From positions 1 through 64,000 of the forward strand of contig JANXTR010000023.1 of the NCBI GenBank assembly GCA_025352325.1: a stretch of DNA of 64,000 nt, written 5' to 3'. Origin of the DNA: Microbacteriaceae bacterium. Lineage in GTDB: Bacteria > Actinomycetota > Actinomycetes > Actinomycetales > Microbacteriaceae. This document shows positions 8,536-16,324 of the stretch, in pieces. The position numbers and the translations under genes are program-made. Every line of letters starts with the position of its first letter. The first letter of the stretch is position 1. The notes under the pieces are model-generated. The model ran no database searches. It was not told the DNA's origin and was given only the letters and a program-made list of their open reading frames with translations.

Positions 8536-8572
8536 ATTCGTCCGAACCGGCCCCCCGAGAAAGCAGGACCCC

Positions 8573-9373
8573 ATGACGAAGCCGTCCATCTCGATCCAGC
8601 TCTGGACCGTGCGCACCGAACTCGAGAGCGATCCGGAGGGGACTCTGGCCCACCTCAGCGAGATCGGCTTCCGGAATGTCGAGGCATTCGGATTCGTCGA
8701 CCGGGCCGACGCGCTGGCGGCGGCGTTCGCACGTCACGGCCTGTCGTCGCCGACCGGACACGCCCCGCTGGCCTCCGACGTCGAGAACCCCTTCGCCGCC
8801 CTCGACGCGCCAAGCAACAACGCCGTGTTCGCCGCCGCGGCCAAGCTGGGGATGACGACCGTCGTCGACCCCTTCGTCGCGCCAGACCGCTGGCAGACCC
8901 TCGACGCGATCACCAAGACGGCCGAGCTGCTCAACGCGGCCGCCCTCACCGCCGCGGAGCACGGGATCACGGTCGGGTACCACAACCACAACCACGAGCT
9001 GCTGAGCATGATTGATGGGCGGCACGCGCTCGAGGTCTTCGCCGAGCTGCTGTCGCCCGAGGTCGTGCTCGAGGTCGACCTCTACTGGGCCGCAGCCGGC
9101 GGTGCGGATGTTGTGGCGCTCGTTGAGCGCCTCGGCTCACGTGTCGTCGCCCTGCACGTGAAGGACGGCACGCTCGATCCGATCCCGACCCTCGGCGCCG
9201 TCCCGACGGATCAGGTGCCCGCCGGCACGGGCGTCGTGCCCCTGGCCGCCGCACTTGAGGCGGCGACCTCCGCGCGCTACGCCATCGTCGAGTTCGACGC
9301 ATACCCGGGCGACATCTGGGCGGGCATCACCACCGGCCTCGCGTACCTCGAGGCGAAGGGAGCCGTGCGATGA
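8573..9373 (+). CDS. Sugar phosphate isomerase/epimerase (xylose isomerase-like TIM barrel)
   Basis: A 266-aa TIM-barrel protein of the AP-endonuclease-2 superfamily. Visible marks are SIQLWTVR at the start, GYHNHNHEL with the metal-binding His/Glu region, VLEVDLYW, LHVKDG and a final Glu in IVEFD. These proteins isomerise, epimerise or dehydrate sugars and polyols with a divalent metal. It overlaps the following Gfo/Idh/MocA gene by ATGA. The pair is common in sugar or inositol-like catabolism, but no transporter lies next to it, so the substrate is open. Probably controlled by the divergent TetR protein through the palindrome at 8499-8535. Confidence 0.88.
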   Translation: MTKPSISIQLWTVRTELESDPEGTLAHLSEIGFRNVEAFGFVDRADALAAAFARHGLSSPTGHAPLASDVENPFAALDAPSNNAVFAAAAKLGMTTVVDPFVAPDRWQTLDAITKTAELLNAAALTAAEHGITVGYHNHNHELLSMIDGRHALEVFAELLSPEVVLEVDLYWAAAGGADVVALVERLGSRVVALHVKDGTLDPIPTLGAVPTDQVPAGTGVVPLAAALEAATSARYAIVEFDAYPGDIWAGITTGLAYLEAKGAVR

Positions 9374-10506
9374 GCGTGTTCCAGCCCCTCGGCTCGGGCC
9401 CCGTGGGGGTCGGCCTCATCGGCGCGGGCAACATCAGCGACACCTACCTCGAGAACCTCAACAGCTTCCCCGACATCGAGGTGCTGATCGTCGGCGACCT
9501 CGACCAGGCCCGCGCCGCCGAACAGGCGACGAAGCACGGGGTTCCGACCTCGGGCAGCGCCGACGACGTGCTCGCCCACCCCGGGGTCGAGCTCGTCATC
9601 AACCTCACCATCCCGGCGGTGCACGCGGCGGTCTCGTCCGCCGCGATCGACGCGGGCAAGAACGTGTGGAGCGAGAAGCCGATCGGCATCGACCGCGAGA
9701 GCGCGGCATCCCTCCTGCAGCAGGCGGATGCGGCAGGGCTGCGGGTCGGCGTCGCGCCCGACACCGTGCTCGGCCCGGGCGTGCAGTCCGCGAAGCGCGC
9801 GATCGAGCGGGGAGACATCGGTCGACCGCTGTTCGCGCAGACGACCATGCAGTGGCAGGGGCCGGAGATCTTCCACCCGAACCCCGCCTTCCTCTTCGCA
9901 AAGGGTGCCGGCCCGCTGTTCGACATGGGCCCGTACTACTTCTCGACGCTCGTGCACGTCTTCGGGCCGGTCGCCACGGTGGCGGCCCTGGGGCTGAAGG
10001 CGCAGGAGAGGCGCACCGTCCTGGTCGGACCGCTCAAGGGCGAGACCTTCCCGGTCGAGGTGCCGTCGACCATCAACGTGCTCGCCGAGTTCGAGGGAGG
10101 TGGCCAGTCGCAGTCGCTGCTGAGCACGGATTCGCCGCTGCTGAGGCAGGGCGTCGTCGAGATCTCGGGCACCGAGGGCACGATCACCCTTCCCGACCCG
10201 AACATGTTCACCGGCGTCTCGGCGATCATCCGCCCGCTGGCCGGCCGCGACTCGGGCCAGTCCTGGGTCGACGTGGTCGAGGAGGGGACCGTCGTCGGAC
10301 GCGGCCTCGGCGCACTCGACATGGCCCGCGCCATTCGCGCCGGACGACCTCACCGGGCGACCGGCGAGCTCGGCTACCACGTGCTCGACACCATGCTCGC
10401 GGCCGAGGAGTCGGCGGCACGGCACGGGTTCGTGACGGTCGAGAGCACGGTAGAGGACATCGAGGCGATGCCGATCGACTTCGATCCCTTCGCCGCAACG
10501 CTCTGA
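9370..10506 (+). CDS. Gfo/Idh/MocA family oxidoreductase
   Basis: A 378-aa NAD(P)-dependent dehydrogenase. The N-terminal Rossmann fold begins GVGLIGAGNISDTYLENL, and the family motif EKP appears as WSEKPIGID near residue 100, its Lys being the usual catalytic residue. The C-terminal alpha/beta domain includes LFDMGPYYFSTLVHVFG and ends near residue 378. Members oxidise or reduce hydroxyl groups on sugars, inositols and amino sugars. Translation is coupled to the TIM-barrel isomerase by a four-base overlap, so the two probably act on successive intermediates of one sugar-like compound. Confidence 0.9.
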   Translation: MSVFQPLGSGPVGVGLIGAGNISDTYLENLNSFPDIEVLIVGDLDQARAAEQATKHGVPTSGSADDVLAHPGVELVINLTIPAVHAAVSSAAIDAGKNVWSEKPIGIDRESAASLLQQADAAGLRVGVAPDTVLGPGVQSAKRAIERGDIGRPLFAQTTMQWQGPEIFHPNPAFLFAKGAGPLFDMGPYYFSTLVHVFGPVATVAALGLKAQERRTVLVGPLKGETFPVEVPSTINVLAEFEGGGQSQSLLSTDSPLLRQGVVEISGTEGTITLPDPNMFTGVSAIIRPLAGRDSGQSWVDVVEEGTVVGRGLGALDMARAIRAGRPHRATGELGYHVLDTMLAAEESAARHGFVTVESTVEDIEAMPIDFDPFAATL

Positions 10507-10546
10507 GGTCGGGCGCCGAGGTGCGCTTCTGAGGCAGAATCGAAGC

Positions 10547-11194
10547 ATGCCTGAATCGCTGGGTCGGCACACCGACTACGGTCAAAAGCCGCTGAACGAG
10601 GCGGATGTCGCCGCCGACCCGATCGCGCAGTTCGTGAACTGGCTCGACCAGGCTGAAGAGTCGGGTGTGTACGAGCCGAACGCGATGGTGCTGTCGACGA
10701 TCGATCCCGACGGTCTTCCGAGCAGCCGGACGGTGCTGCTGCGCGGAGTCGACCAGCAGGGTCTGCGGATCTTCACCAGCTACAGCTCCGACAAGGGGCG
10801 AGCCCTGCTCGCCCACCCCGAGGTCGCGCTCGTGTTCCCCTGGTACACGGTGCAGCGCCAGGTGATCGTGCGGGGAACCGCGATGGCGACGGATGCCGCA
10901 GTCTCCGACGCCTACTTCGCCGCCCGGCCGCGCGGCGCGCAGATCGCCGCCGTGGCCAGCGATCAGTCGCGCCCGATCGCCAGCCGCGAGGCGCTGGAGC
11001 ATAAGGTGCGCGACGTGGAGGAACGAGTTGGCGCCGATGCTCCGGTGGCGCGGCCCGAGGACTGGGGTGGCTTCCGCGTGGTCCCCACGAGCATCGAGTT
11101 CTGGCAGGGACGCACCTCCCGCCTGCACGACCGGCTCCGCTTCACGCGGGCCGATGCGGCATCCGGCTGGCATCTGGAGCGTCTGCAGCCCTAA
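10547..11194 (+). CDS. pdxH: Pyridoxamine 5'-phosphate oxidase
   Basis: A 215-aa FMN enzyme that oxidises pyridoxamine or pyridoxine 5'-phosphate to pyridoxal phosphate, the last step of B6 synthesis and salvage. Recognisable are SSRTVLLRGVD, FTSYSSDKGRAL (FMN binding), VFPWYTVQRQVIVRG and the C-terminal signature WGGFRVVPTSIEFWQGRTSRLHDR, ending in WHLERLQP, the substrate-binding terminus. Length matches the family. CAGAAT at 10535-10540 lies exactly 6 nt before the ATG, so the mRNA is probably leaderless. It stands alone, with a possible hairpin terminator downstream. Confidence 0.96.
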   Translation: MPESLGRHTDYGQKPLNEADVAADPIAQFVNWLDQAEESGVYEPNAMVLSTIDPDGLPSSRTVLLRGVDQQGLRIFTSYSSDKGRALLAHPEVALVFPWYTVQRQVIVRGTAMATDAAVSDAYFAARPRGAQIAAVASDQSRPIASREALEHKVRDVEERVGADAPVARPEDWGGFRVVPTSIEFWQGRTSRLHDRLRFTRADAASGWHLERLQP

Positions 11195-11214
11195 ACCACA
11201 GACCAAACCGAGCG

Positions 11215-11264
11215 AGGATAGATGGGGGGAGGGGCAGAGTTCCTCGTCGATGAGTTCCTATCCT
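11215..11264. terminator. Possible bidirectional hairpin between pdxH and the EAL gene
   Basis: AGGATAG at 11215-11221 pairs with CTATCCT at 11258-11264, with an inner GAGG/CCTC pairing in between. It fills the gap between two convergent genes where a terminator is expected, but there is no T run, so the call is weak. Confidence 0.3.
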
Positions 11265-11287
11265 GGTTCCGCCTGCGAGTCAGTCAC

Positions 11288-12058
11288 TTACCTATCGTGA
11301 GCCTGCAGCATCCGATCGATCTCGGTCTTCTCGACCGGATGCCCGAGCAAGTAGCCCTGGGCGCGGTCGCACCGCAACTCGCGGACCCGCATCAGCTGCG
11401 ACTCGGTCTCGACCCCCTCGGCGACCACGCGCAGCCCCTTGTCGTGGGCGAAGGTGACCACCGCGGCGAGCAGGGTGCGGGCAGCGGCACTCTCGTCGCG
11501 CACGAGACTTTGGTCGATCTTCAGTTCGGTCGCGCGCAGGTCGAGCACTTGCTCCACCGAGGAGTGCCCGGTGCCGAAGTCGTCGACCGAGATCGTCACG
11601 CCGACGCTCCGCAGCCAATCCAGACGCTCGGCCACCACCGAGACGTCGATGATCTCGGCCGACTCGGTCACCTCGATGGTGAGCAGCCGCGGTGAGAGCT
11701 GGTGCTGCTCGACGGCGCGGAGCAGACGGCGCGCGAAATCTGGATCTGCGAGTTGCAGAGCCGAGACGTTGACCGCGACCTCGATCGCGCGGCCCCGCCG
11801 CTGCCAGTCGCGCGCCGCGTCGCAGCCGAGCCCGATCATGTGATCGCCGAGCTCGTCGATGAGACCCAGATCCTCCGCGAGCGGGATGAAGAGAGAGGGG
11901 GCCACGGCTCCGAACTTGGGATGCGTCCACCGCGCGAGCGTTTCGACGGCGACAATCTCGCCGCTGTCGACGTCGAACTGCGGCTGGTAATGCGCGGTGA
12001 TCTGGCCCCGGGACACCGCACGCGGCAGCTCGGCATACAGGCGCGCCGAGTTCTCCAT
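11288..12058 (-). CDS. Stand-alone EAL domain c-di-GMP phosphodiesterase
   Basis: A 256-aa protein consisting of an EAL domain alone, with no sensor and no membrane segment. Residues needed for c-di-GMP hydrolysis are all visible: Glu39 in ETL (the EAL triplet with Thr in the middle, a common variant), Asn97 in NVSA, Glu129 and Glu132 in EVTES, Asp159-Asp160 in DDFGTG, Lys180 in LKIDQSL, Glu214/Glu217 in VAEGVE and Gln234 in QGYLLG. It should therefore be active. The ATG at 12058 follows a GAGGA ribosome binding site that overlaps the end of the upstream unknown gene 22 bp away, so both are probably one operon. A phytochrome-GGDEF cyclase lies 2 kb further on the same strand. Confidence 0.92.
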   Translation of the reverse strand: MENSARLYAELPRAVSRGQITAHYQPQFDVDSGEIVAVETLARWTHPKFGAVAPSLFIPLAEDLGLIDELGDHMIGLGCDAARDWQRRGRAIEVAVNVSALQLADPDFARRLLRAVEQHQLSPRLLTIEVTESAEIIDVSVVAERLDWLRSVGVTISVDDFGTGHSSVEQVLDLRATELKIDQSLVRDESAAARTLLAAVVTFAHDKGLRVVAEGVETESQLMRVRELRCDRAQGYLLGHPVEKTEIDRMLQAHDR

Positions 12059-12080
12059 CACGTGCTGATCCTCGCCCGGC

Positions 12081-12641
12081 TCAGGCCGACAGCCAGCGCT
12101 CCCAGTCAGCCGGGAGCCGAAGCCGCTGATCCGACTCTGGTGACTCCAGGTTGTCGCGGTAGATGCTGACCAACGGCCAGCGGCGGCCCTTCTCATCACG
12201 GTAGTCAAGACCCTCATGCAACTCGGAGCCGACGATGATGTGGCGCTCGAGACGCGCGACGAAGCGGCCGAGGTACTCCTCGTCCGCCGGGAAGATCGAG
12301 CCGTCCGCCGACACCGTGGCGATCGTGTCGCCGCGGGTTCCGGTGAAGCGGGCGCCTCCGGATGCCGCGAAGACCGAGGCGCGAACGGACAGCAACCGGG
12401 ACGCGGCGGCGGCCCAGGCGGTGACGTCCGTCGCTCGCGTGGATGCCCACGGCGGAACCGTGAACTCGCCGCTGCGGAGTTGGCCGAGAGCCGTGCCTTC
12501 CTGACTGATCTTGACGTCGTGGGCGATCTCGGCGATCAGCCGCTCGAGGCGCGAGGCGCACACGGCTGCGGCGCCGAGGCGCTTGAGGACGACCTCATTG
12601 GCGTGCCCGGATCCGACGGGGGAGATGACCGAAGCGCTCAT
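12081..12641 (-). CDS. Unknown 186-aa protein in operon with the EAL phosphodiesterase
   Basis: I recognise no family. The protein is soluble and begins with an Ala-rich helical region (residues about 15-55: LKRLGAAAVCASRLERLIAEIAHD), then a central part with GGARFTGTRGDTIATVSADGSIF that resembles a small beta domain. It ends in a Trp-rich stretch (RRWPLVSIYRDN and LRLPADWERWLSA). It is followed after 22 bp by the EAL gene on the same strand, so it may sense or present a signal to that phosphodiesterase. This is inference from position only. The ATG at 12641 is chosen because it follows AAGGATCG, and a perfect palindrome lies at 12658-12676. Confidence 0.7.
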   Translation of the reverse strand: MSASVISPVGSGHANEVVLKRLGAAAVCASRLERLIAEIAHDVKISQEGTALGQLRSGEFTVPPWASTRATDVTAWAAAASRLLSVRASVFAASGGARFTGTRGDTIATVSADGSIFPADEEYLGRFVARLERHIIVGSELHEGLDYRDEKGRRWPLVSIYRDNLESPESDQRLRLPADWERWLSA

Positions 12642-12657
12642 AGTGACGATCCTTGCA

Positions 12658-12676
12658 GGGCGCACTAATTGCGCCC
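12658..12676. promoter_or_regulatory. Perfect palindrome upstream of the unknown/EAL operon
   Basis: GGGCGCA at 12658-12664 and TGCGCCC at 12670-12676 form 7-bp arms around the AT-rich centre CTAAT. The site lies 17-35 bp upstream of the operon start at 12641, where an operator overlapping the promoter is expected. No regulator gene is obvious nearby. A role as an RNA hairpin is the alternative. Confidence 0.4.
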
Positions 12677-12720
12677 GACCCCTGGACATCCGCTCGGGAT
12701 GGGGGTAGCTTTCGCCCGGC

Positions 12721-13026
12721 TCAGCGCACCGGCGGCTCAGGTTCGTCGCGGATTTGCAGACCCGTCGCGCGCCGTGCGGAGGTGATCATCTCGTCGATCC
12801 AGTTCATGTTGATCACCGGGACGCGCGACCCGCTGAAAAAGATGTGCATGGCGACACCGTTGTCGACCCAGATGGTGTGCCGGCCGCTGCCGCGCTCGGG
12901 GGGCTGGATCCAGGTGACGAAGAAGTTCTCGTGCCGACGCAGCTTCGTACTGATGACGACCTGCAGGTGCGCGAGCACCCGATCGTCGAGCTCGAACTCG
13001 CGACCGTCGTAATGGAGCGAACCCAC
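12721..13026 (-). CDS. Small actinobacterial protein (DUF7882-like), function unknown
   Basis: A 101-aa soluble protein of a type common in Microbacteriaceae, often carrying a misleading DNA-ligase name. Features I recognise are the start MGSLHYDGREFELDDRVLAH, the central LRRHENFFVTW and the late WVDNGVAMHIFFSG. It has no signal peptide or catalytic motif. The GTG at 13026 is preceded by GAGGAT at the leaderless distance. The next gene upstream (13117) diverges from it across a tandem 9-bp repeat, and that small protein also looks like a short beta-rich actinobacterial protein. The family assignment is from memory and only moderately certain. Confidence 0.7.
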   Translation of the reverse strand: MGSLHYDGREFELDDRVLAHLQVVISTKLRRHENFFVTWIQPPERGSGRHTIWVDNGVAMHIFFSGSRVPVINMNWIDEMITSARRATGLQIRDEPEPPVR

Positions 13027-13053
13027 CGCGCGATCCTCCCGGCCGACATCGTG

Positions 13054-13089
13054 CCGACTCTGTCGACTCTGTCGACTCTGTCGACTCGA
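13054..13089. repeat. Tandem 9-bp repeat between divergent small genes
   Basis: Four near-identical copies of the unit TCGACTCTG follow one another; the first begins with C and the last ends in CGA. The array lies in the 90-bp divergent promoter region between the genes at 13026 and 13117, about 15 bp upstream of the proposed -10 of the latter. It may be a slippage-prone spacer that changes promoter geometry, or multiple half-sites for a regulator. Confidence 0.7.
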
Positions 13090-13116
13090 ACACTACAAGG
13101 GTGAGAGGGTGGTCAC

Positions 13117-13365
13117 GTGATCGTGAACAGGTTGACCGTCGACGGCAAGGACTACTTTCTGCCGAACCCCGTCGATGAGCTGCGCGGCCGGATCCTTGCG
13201 GCCATCCAGGCCGGTGGCGGCTACGTGAACATTCCGCCCCTGCGGTCCGGGTCCGGGGTCGACATCCTGTTCTCGCCCGGGATGCCGGTGGCGTGGACGC
13301 AGATCGACGTCGGCGAGTCACCGACCGCCTCCGCCGAGACCGGGATCTCCGAACTCGACCTCTGA
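13117..13365 (+). CDS. Small protein of unknown function (82 aa)
   Basis: An 82-aa soluble protein: MIVNRLTVDGKDYFLPNPVD, then a helix (ELRGRILAAIQAGGGYV) and a strand-rich end (VDILFSPGMPVAWTQIDVG). Proteins like this occur singly in related actinobacteria, but I cannot name a function. The GTG start at 13117 is supported by GAGGGT at 13105-13110, 6 nt upstream (leaderless). It diverges from the 101-aa gene across the 9-bp repeat and converges on the kinase gene 20 bp downstream. Confidence 0.6.
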   Translation: MIVNRLTVDGKDYFLPNPVDELRGRILAAIQAGGGYVNIPPLRSGSGVDILFSPGMPVAWTQIDVGESPTASAETGISELDL

Positions 13366-13384
13366 CGCCGCTCCGCAGCGCGGT

Positions 13385-14227
13385 TCAGTGGCGGCCGCTC
13401 CGCAGGATCTGCCGTACCTCTTCGAGCACCGCCGCGGCCGTCGGGCGTTCCGCCGCCTCGCGCCGCGTCATGCGGCTCAGGAGGGAGCGCCACGCGCGTG
13501 GCACCGACTTCGGGATCTCAGGGTTGGCCTCGGTGCGTGTCACCGCCGAGGTCTCGGGGTCGCCGGGGAAGGCGCGGGTGCCGGTGAAGCACTCGAGCAG
13601 CACCAGGCCGAGCGAATAAATGTCGGCCGCGGTGGTGAGCCGGTAGCAGAGCGCCTGCTCGGGGCTGAGGTACGCGGCCGTTCCCTCCGCGACATCCGGA
13701 TCGGGCGGCATCCAGCCGGACTGCACGGCGATGCCGAAGTCGGTGAGCCGCGCGCGGGGCCGTGAACCGCGCGAGCCGTAGTCGACGAGCACGATGTTCG
13801 ACGGCGAGATGTCGCGGTGGATGACACCCCGCCGGTGCACGTACTCCAGCGCCTCTGCCACCTCGAAGGCGATACCTCCGATCAGCTCGATCGGCAACTC
13901 GCCGTCGTCGATCAGTCGCCGCACGGAGTCGCCCTGCATGAGCTCCATCACGAGGAAGGGCCGCGGATCGCCCTCGGCCGACTGGTCGATGCCGGCGTCG
14001 AGCACGGCGACGATCCCGTGGTGCCCGAGTTGGGCGAGCACACGGAGCTCGTCCCTGGCCCGCTCCAGCTCGGCCTCGGCTCCCCCGAGGAAGATCTTGA
14101 CAGCGACGTCGCGGCCCAGCAACAGATCGCGCGCCCGATAGACCGACGCCGAGCCGCCACGACCGATCAACTCCTCGGGCTGGTACCGCTCGAGGAGCAG
14201 CGGGGCGTTGAGCGGGGTATGGGGCAC
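13385..14227 (-). CDS. Soluble Ser/Thr protein kinase (Hanks type)
   Basis: A 280-aa kinase consisting of a catalytic domain only, with no transmembrane or PASTA part. It shows the Gly loop at residues 21-26 (IGRGGSASV), the ATP-anchoring Lys44 in VAVKIF, HRD at 137-139 with Asn144 (HRDISPSN), DFG at 163-165 (LTDFGIA) and the P+1 region YLSPEQA, then DIYSLGLVLLECFTG. The Lys expected two residues after HRD is Ser141, a substitution also seen in a minority of active bacterial kinases. TAGCGT sits 6 nt upstream of the GTG, so the transcript is probably leaderless. It lies between two c-di-GMP genes, but no physical link is visible. Confidence 0.9.
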   Translation of the reverse strand: MPHTPLNAPLLLERYQPEELIGRGGSASVYRARDLLLGRDVAVKIFLGGAEAELERARDELRVLAQLGHHGIVAVLDAGIDQSAEGDPRPFLVMELMQGDSVRRLIDDGELPIELIGGIAFEVAEALEYVHRRGVIHRDISPSNIVLVDYGSRGSRPRARLTDFGIAVQSGWMPPDPDVAEGTAAYLSPEQALCYRLTTAADIYSLGLVLLECFTGTRAFPGDPETSAVTRTEANPEIPKSVPRAWRSLLSRMTRREAAERPTAAAVLEEVRQILRSGRH

Positions 14228-14289
14228 GGTATGACGCTATCGACGCGCCAGCGCGTGGCTAGGGGCTTGACCCGGCGCGGGGAAACCCG

Positions 14290-16278
14290 CTAAGCGGATG
14301 CCCGACCACGACCAGCGACCTTCGCGCGGTACATCGCCGCGTCGGCAGCGGAGAGGACCTGCGACGCGTCGACCCCCAGTCCCGCGATGGCCACTCCCGC
14401 CGACGCGGTGACGTGCCACCCCGGCGAGTTCTCGGGTTCCGCGGCGACAGCGGCCAGGAAGCGATCGGCGAGCTTTATGATGGCGTCCCCCGATGGGCTC
14501 TGGCAGAGCACCACGAACTCGTCTCCCCCGATGCGCGCGACCGTATCTCCGCTCCGCGCTGCGCTTGTCAGCGCGCGGGCCACGTGAGCCAGAGCTGCGT
14601 CGCCCGCGGGATGACCGAAGTCGTCGTTGATCGACTTGAAGTGGTCGATATCGATGAAGATCAGGGCGAGTTGGTCGGAGGGACCTGTGCGATCCAGTTC
14701 CTCCTCGAGGCGCTCCATGAGGAGCCGCCGGTTCGGCAGCCCGGTCAGGGAATCGAGCAAAGCGAGTTCGGCCAGCTGCGACTGCACGCGCCCGAGCAGG
14801 ATGGCCTGCACGTCGCGGGCGAGCTCGCTCGCCTCCCGCTCCGTGCCACCCCACGACTCGGAGGTGCATCGGACGTCCTCGCTCCAGGCCGAGAACGAGT
14901 TGCGCGGCGACAACGGTGTGAGGCGGTTCGACGGTCGCATGTCGCCCAGCCACTTCACGGTACGGGTCAACTCGCCGCGGAACCAGGCGATGTAGTCGCC
15001 GGACGCGCCGAGGCGCATGACGAGCAGCCCGGCGACCGAGGGCAGCAGTTCGGCGATCTCGGGGTACTCGGTCATCAGCACGTCCGTCACCAGCACGGTC
15101 TCGATGCCAGCCCGTTCGAGCACCCCGTCCAGTCGCGCCAGCACATCCGCAGGCGGAACCGTCCCGAGGGACTCGATCGGGCCGCCTAGGGAGACCGCCG
15201 CGCCGTCGGCTGGGATCAGATCCAGAAGCGTGACGTGCTGGCGGAGCAGCGCATCCACCAAGTCGTCACTCCGCGAGAGCTGCGTAACAAGTGCCGCCCG
15301 CAGCTCCTGCGCCTCATTGCGCTGCTCGAGCCGTTCGATCTCGCCCATCGACCCGAGCTGCAGCGAGACCTGATTCGCGAGCAACTCCAGTCCGTCACGG
15401 ATGTTGTACGGAAGGCGCCGCTCGGAGTGGTGCGCGCAGGTGATCATGCCGACCAGGGTGCCGTGCAGCACGAGCGACAGCGAGAAGGTCGACACCTGCC
15501 CCATGTTGCGCATGAACTCCAGGTGGTGCGGCGAGACGGCGCGGAGTTCCGTCCGGCTCAGGTCGAGGTTGTCCGGCGTTGGCTGGTTCGCGTCCGCCAG
15601 GAGCGCGGCCGGCACGGCGCCGCTGTTCACGATCTGCCGTGAGAGCTTAGTCACGTACAGATCCCGCGCCTGGGCCGGGATGTCGGAGGCCGGGTAGTGG
15701 AGCCCGAGGTACGGCTCCAGCTCGTCGATCACCTCCTCCGCGACGACCTCGCCGTGCGCGTCCGGGTGGAAGTGGTAGACCATCACCCGGTCGTATCCGA
15801 TGATCGCGCGCACCTCGATTGCCGTCCTCGCCCACAGTTCCGCGACCGTGCGTACATTCGCGAGCCGCCGCAGCGCCCCGCGGGTGCCCAGGATCATCTC
15901 GCTCGGCGTCGGCTCGAACGGCTCGAACTCGACCATGAGCGAATCGCCGATCCGGTGCACGATGAGGTCGTACTGCCGCTCACCAAGAACGGCCTGAACC
16001 GGGTTGCCGGCGTTCGAGTCGCAGACGAGCGCGGCGTCGATCGCCGCGAGAGTCGCCGCATCGAGCAGGTCGCTGAGCGGTCGCCCCAGGAGGGCCATCG
16101 CGTCCGCCCCGACAATGGGCGCGGTGTTCTCACTCGCGTGGGTGATGAGCGAGGTGGTCGTGTCGACGACGAGCAGCGCACCGTGCAGCTGGACCGAGCC
16201 CGAGAACCTGATCGGTTCGAGCACGCACTCCGCCAGGCGCTGCAGTTCGCCGGGAGGGAGTCGCATATCCGAACTCAT
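14290..16278 (-). CDS. Bacteriophytochrome with GGDEF diguanylate cyclase output
   Basis: A 662-aa red/far-red photoreceptor with PAS, GAF and PHY sensor domains and a C-terminal GGDEF domain, which would make c-di-GMP in a light-dependent way. Cys18 (ECVLEPIRFSGSVQLHG) is at the position where bacteriophytochromes bind biliverdin. The GAF domain has PASDIP at 196-201 and SPHHLEFMRNMG with His252 near the chromophore. The PHY tongue is visible as WFRGELTRTVKW and SPRNSFSAW. The output domain has ARIGGDEFVVL preceded by RSGD, an RxxD product-inhibition site, and ends KVAGRGRASA. The ATG at 16278 is chosen; a GTG at 16323 is possible. No heme oxygenase gene is in the window, so biliverdin must come from elsewhere. 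Confidence 0.93.
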   Translation of the reverse strand: MSSDMRLPPGELQRLAECVLEPIRFSGSVQLHGALLVVDTTTSLITHASENTAPIVGADAMALLGRPLSDLLDAATLAAIDAALVCDSNAGNPVQAVLGERQYDLIVHRIGDSLMVEFEPFEPTPSEMILGTRGALRRLANVRTVAELWARTAIEVRAIIGYDRVMVYHFHPDAHGEVVAEEVIDELEPYLGLHYPASDIPAQARDLYVTKLSRQIVNSGAVPAALLADANQPTPDNLDLSRTELRAVSPHHLEFMRNMGQVSTFSLSLVLHGTLVGMITCAHHSERRLPYNIRDGLELLANQVSLQLGSMGEIERLEQRNEAQELRAALVTQLSRSDDLVDALLRQHVTLLDLIPADGAAVSLGGPIESLGTVPPADVLARLDGVLERAGIETVLVTDVLMTEYPEIAELLPSVAGLLVMRLGASGDYIAWFRGELTRTVKWLGDMRPSNRLTPLSPRNSFSAWSEDVRCTSESWGGTEREASELARDVQAILLGRVQSQLAELALLDSLTGLPNRRLLMERLEEELDRTGPSDQLALIFIDIDHFKSINDDFGHPAGDAALAHVARALTSAARSGDTVARIGGDEFVVLCQSPSGDAIIKLADRFLAAVAAEPENSPGWHVTASAGVAIAGLGVDASQVLSAADAAMYRAKVAGRGRASA

Positions 16279-16324
16279 GGGTGCGCCGATCGTCTGGCCC
16301 GGGTCTGGGGAGGACAAGCGCACT

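Noticed and set aside
11222-11300. A small plus-strand coding frame after pdxH
   Set aside because: It lies mostly antisense to the EAL gene, has no ribosome binding site and no conserved look.
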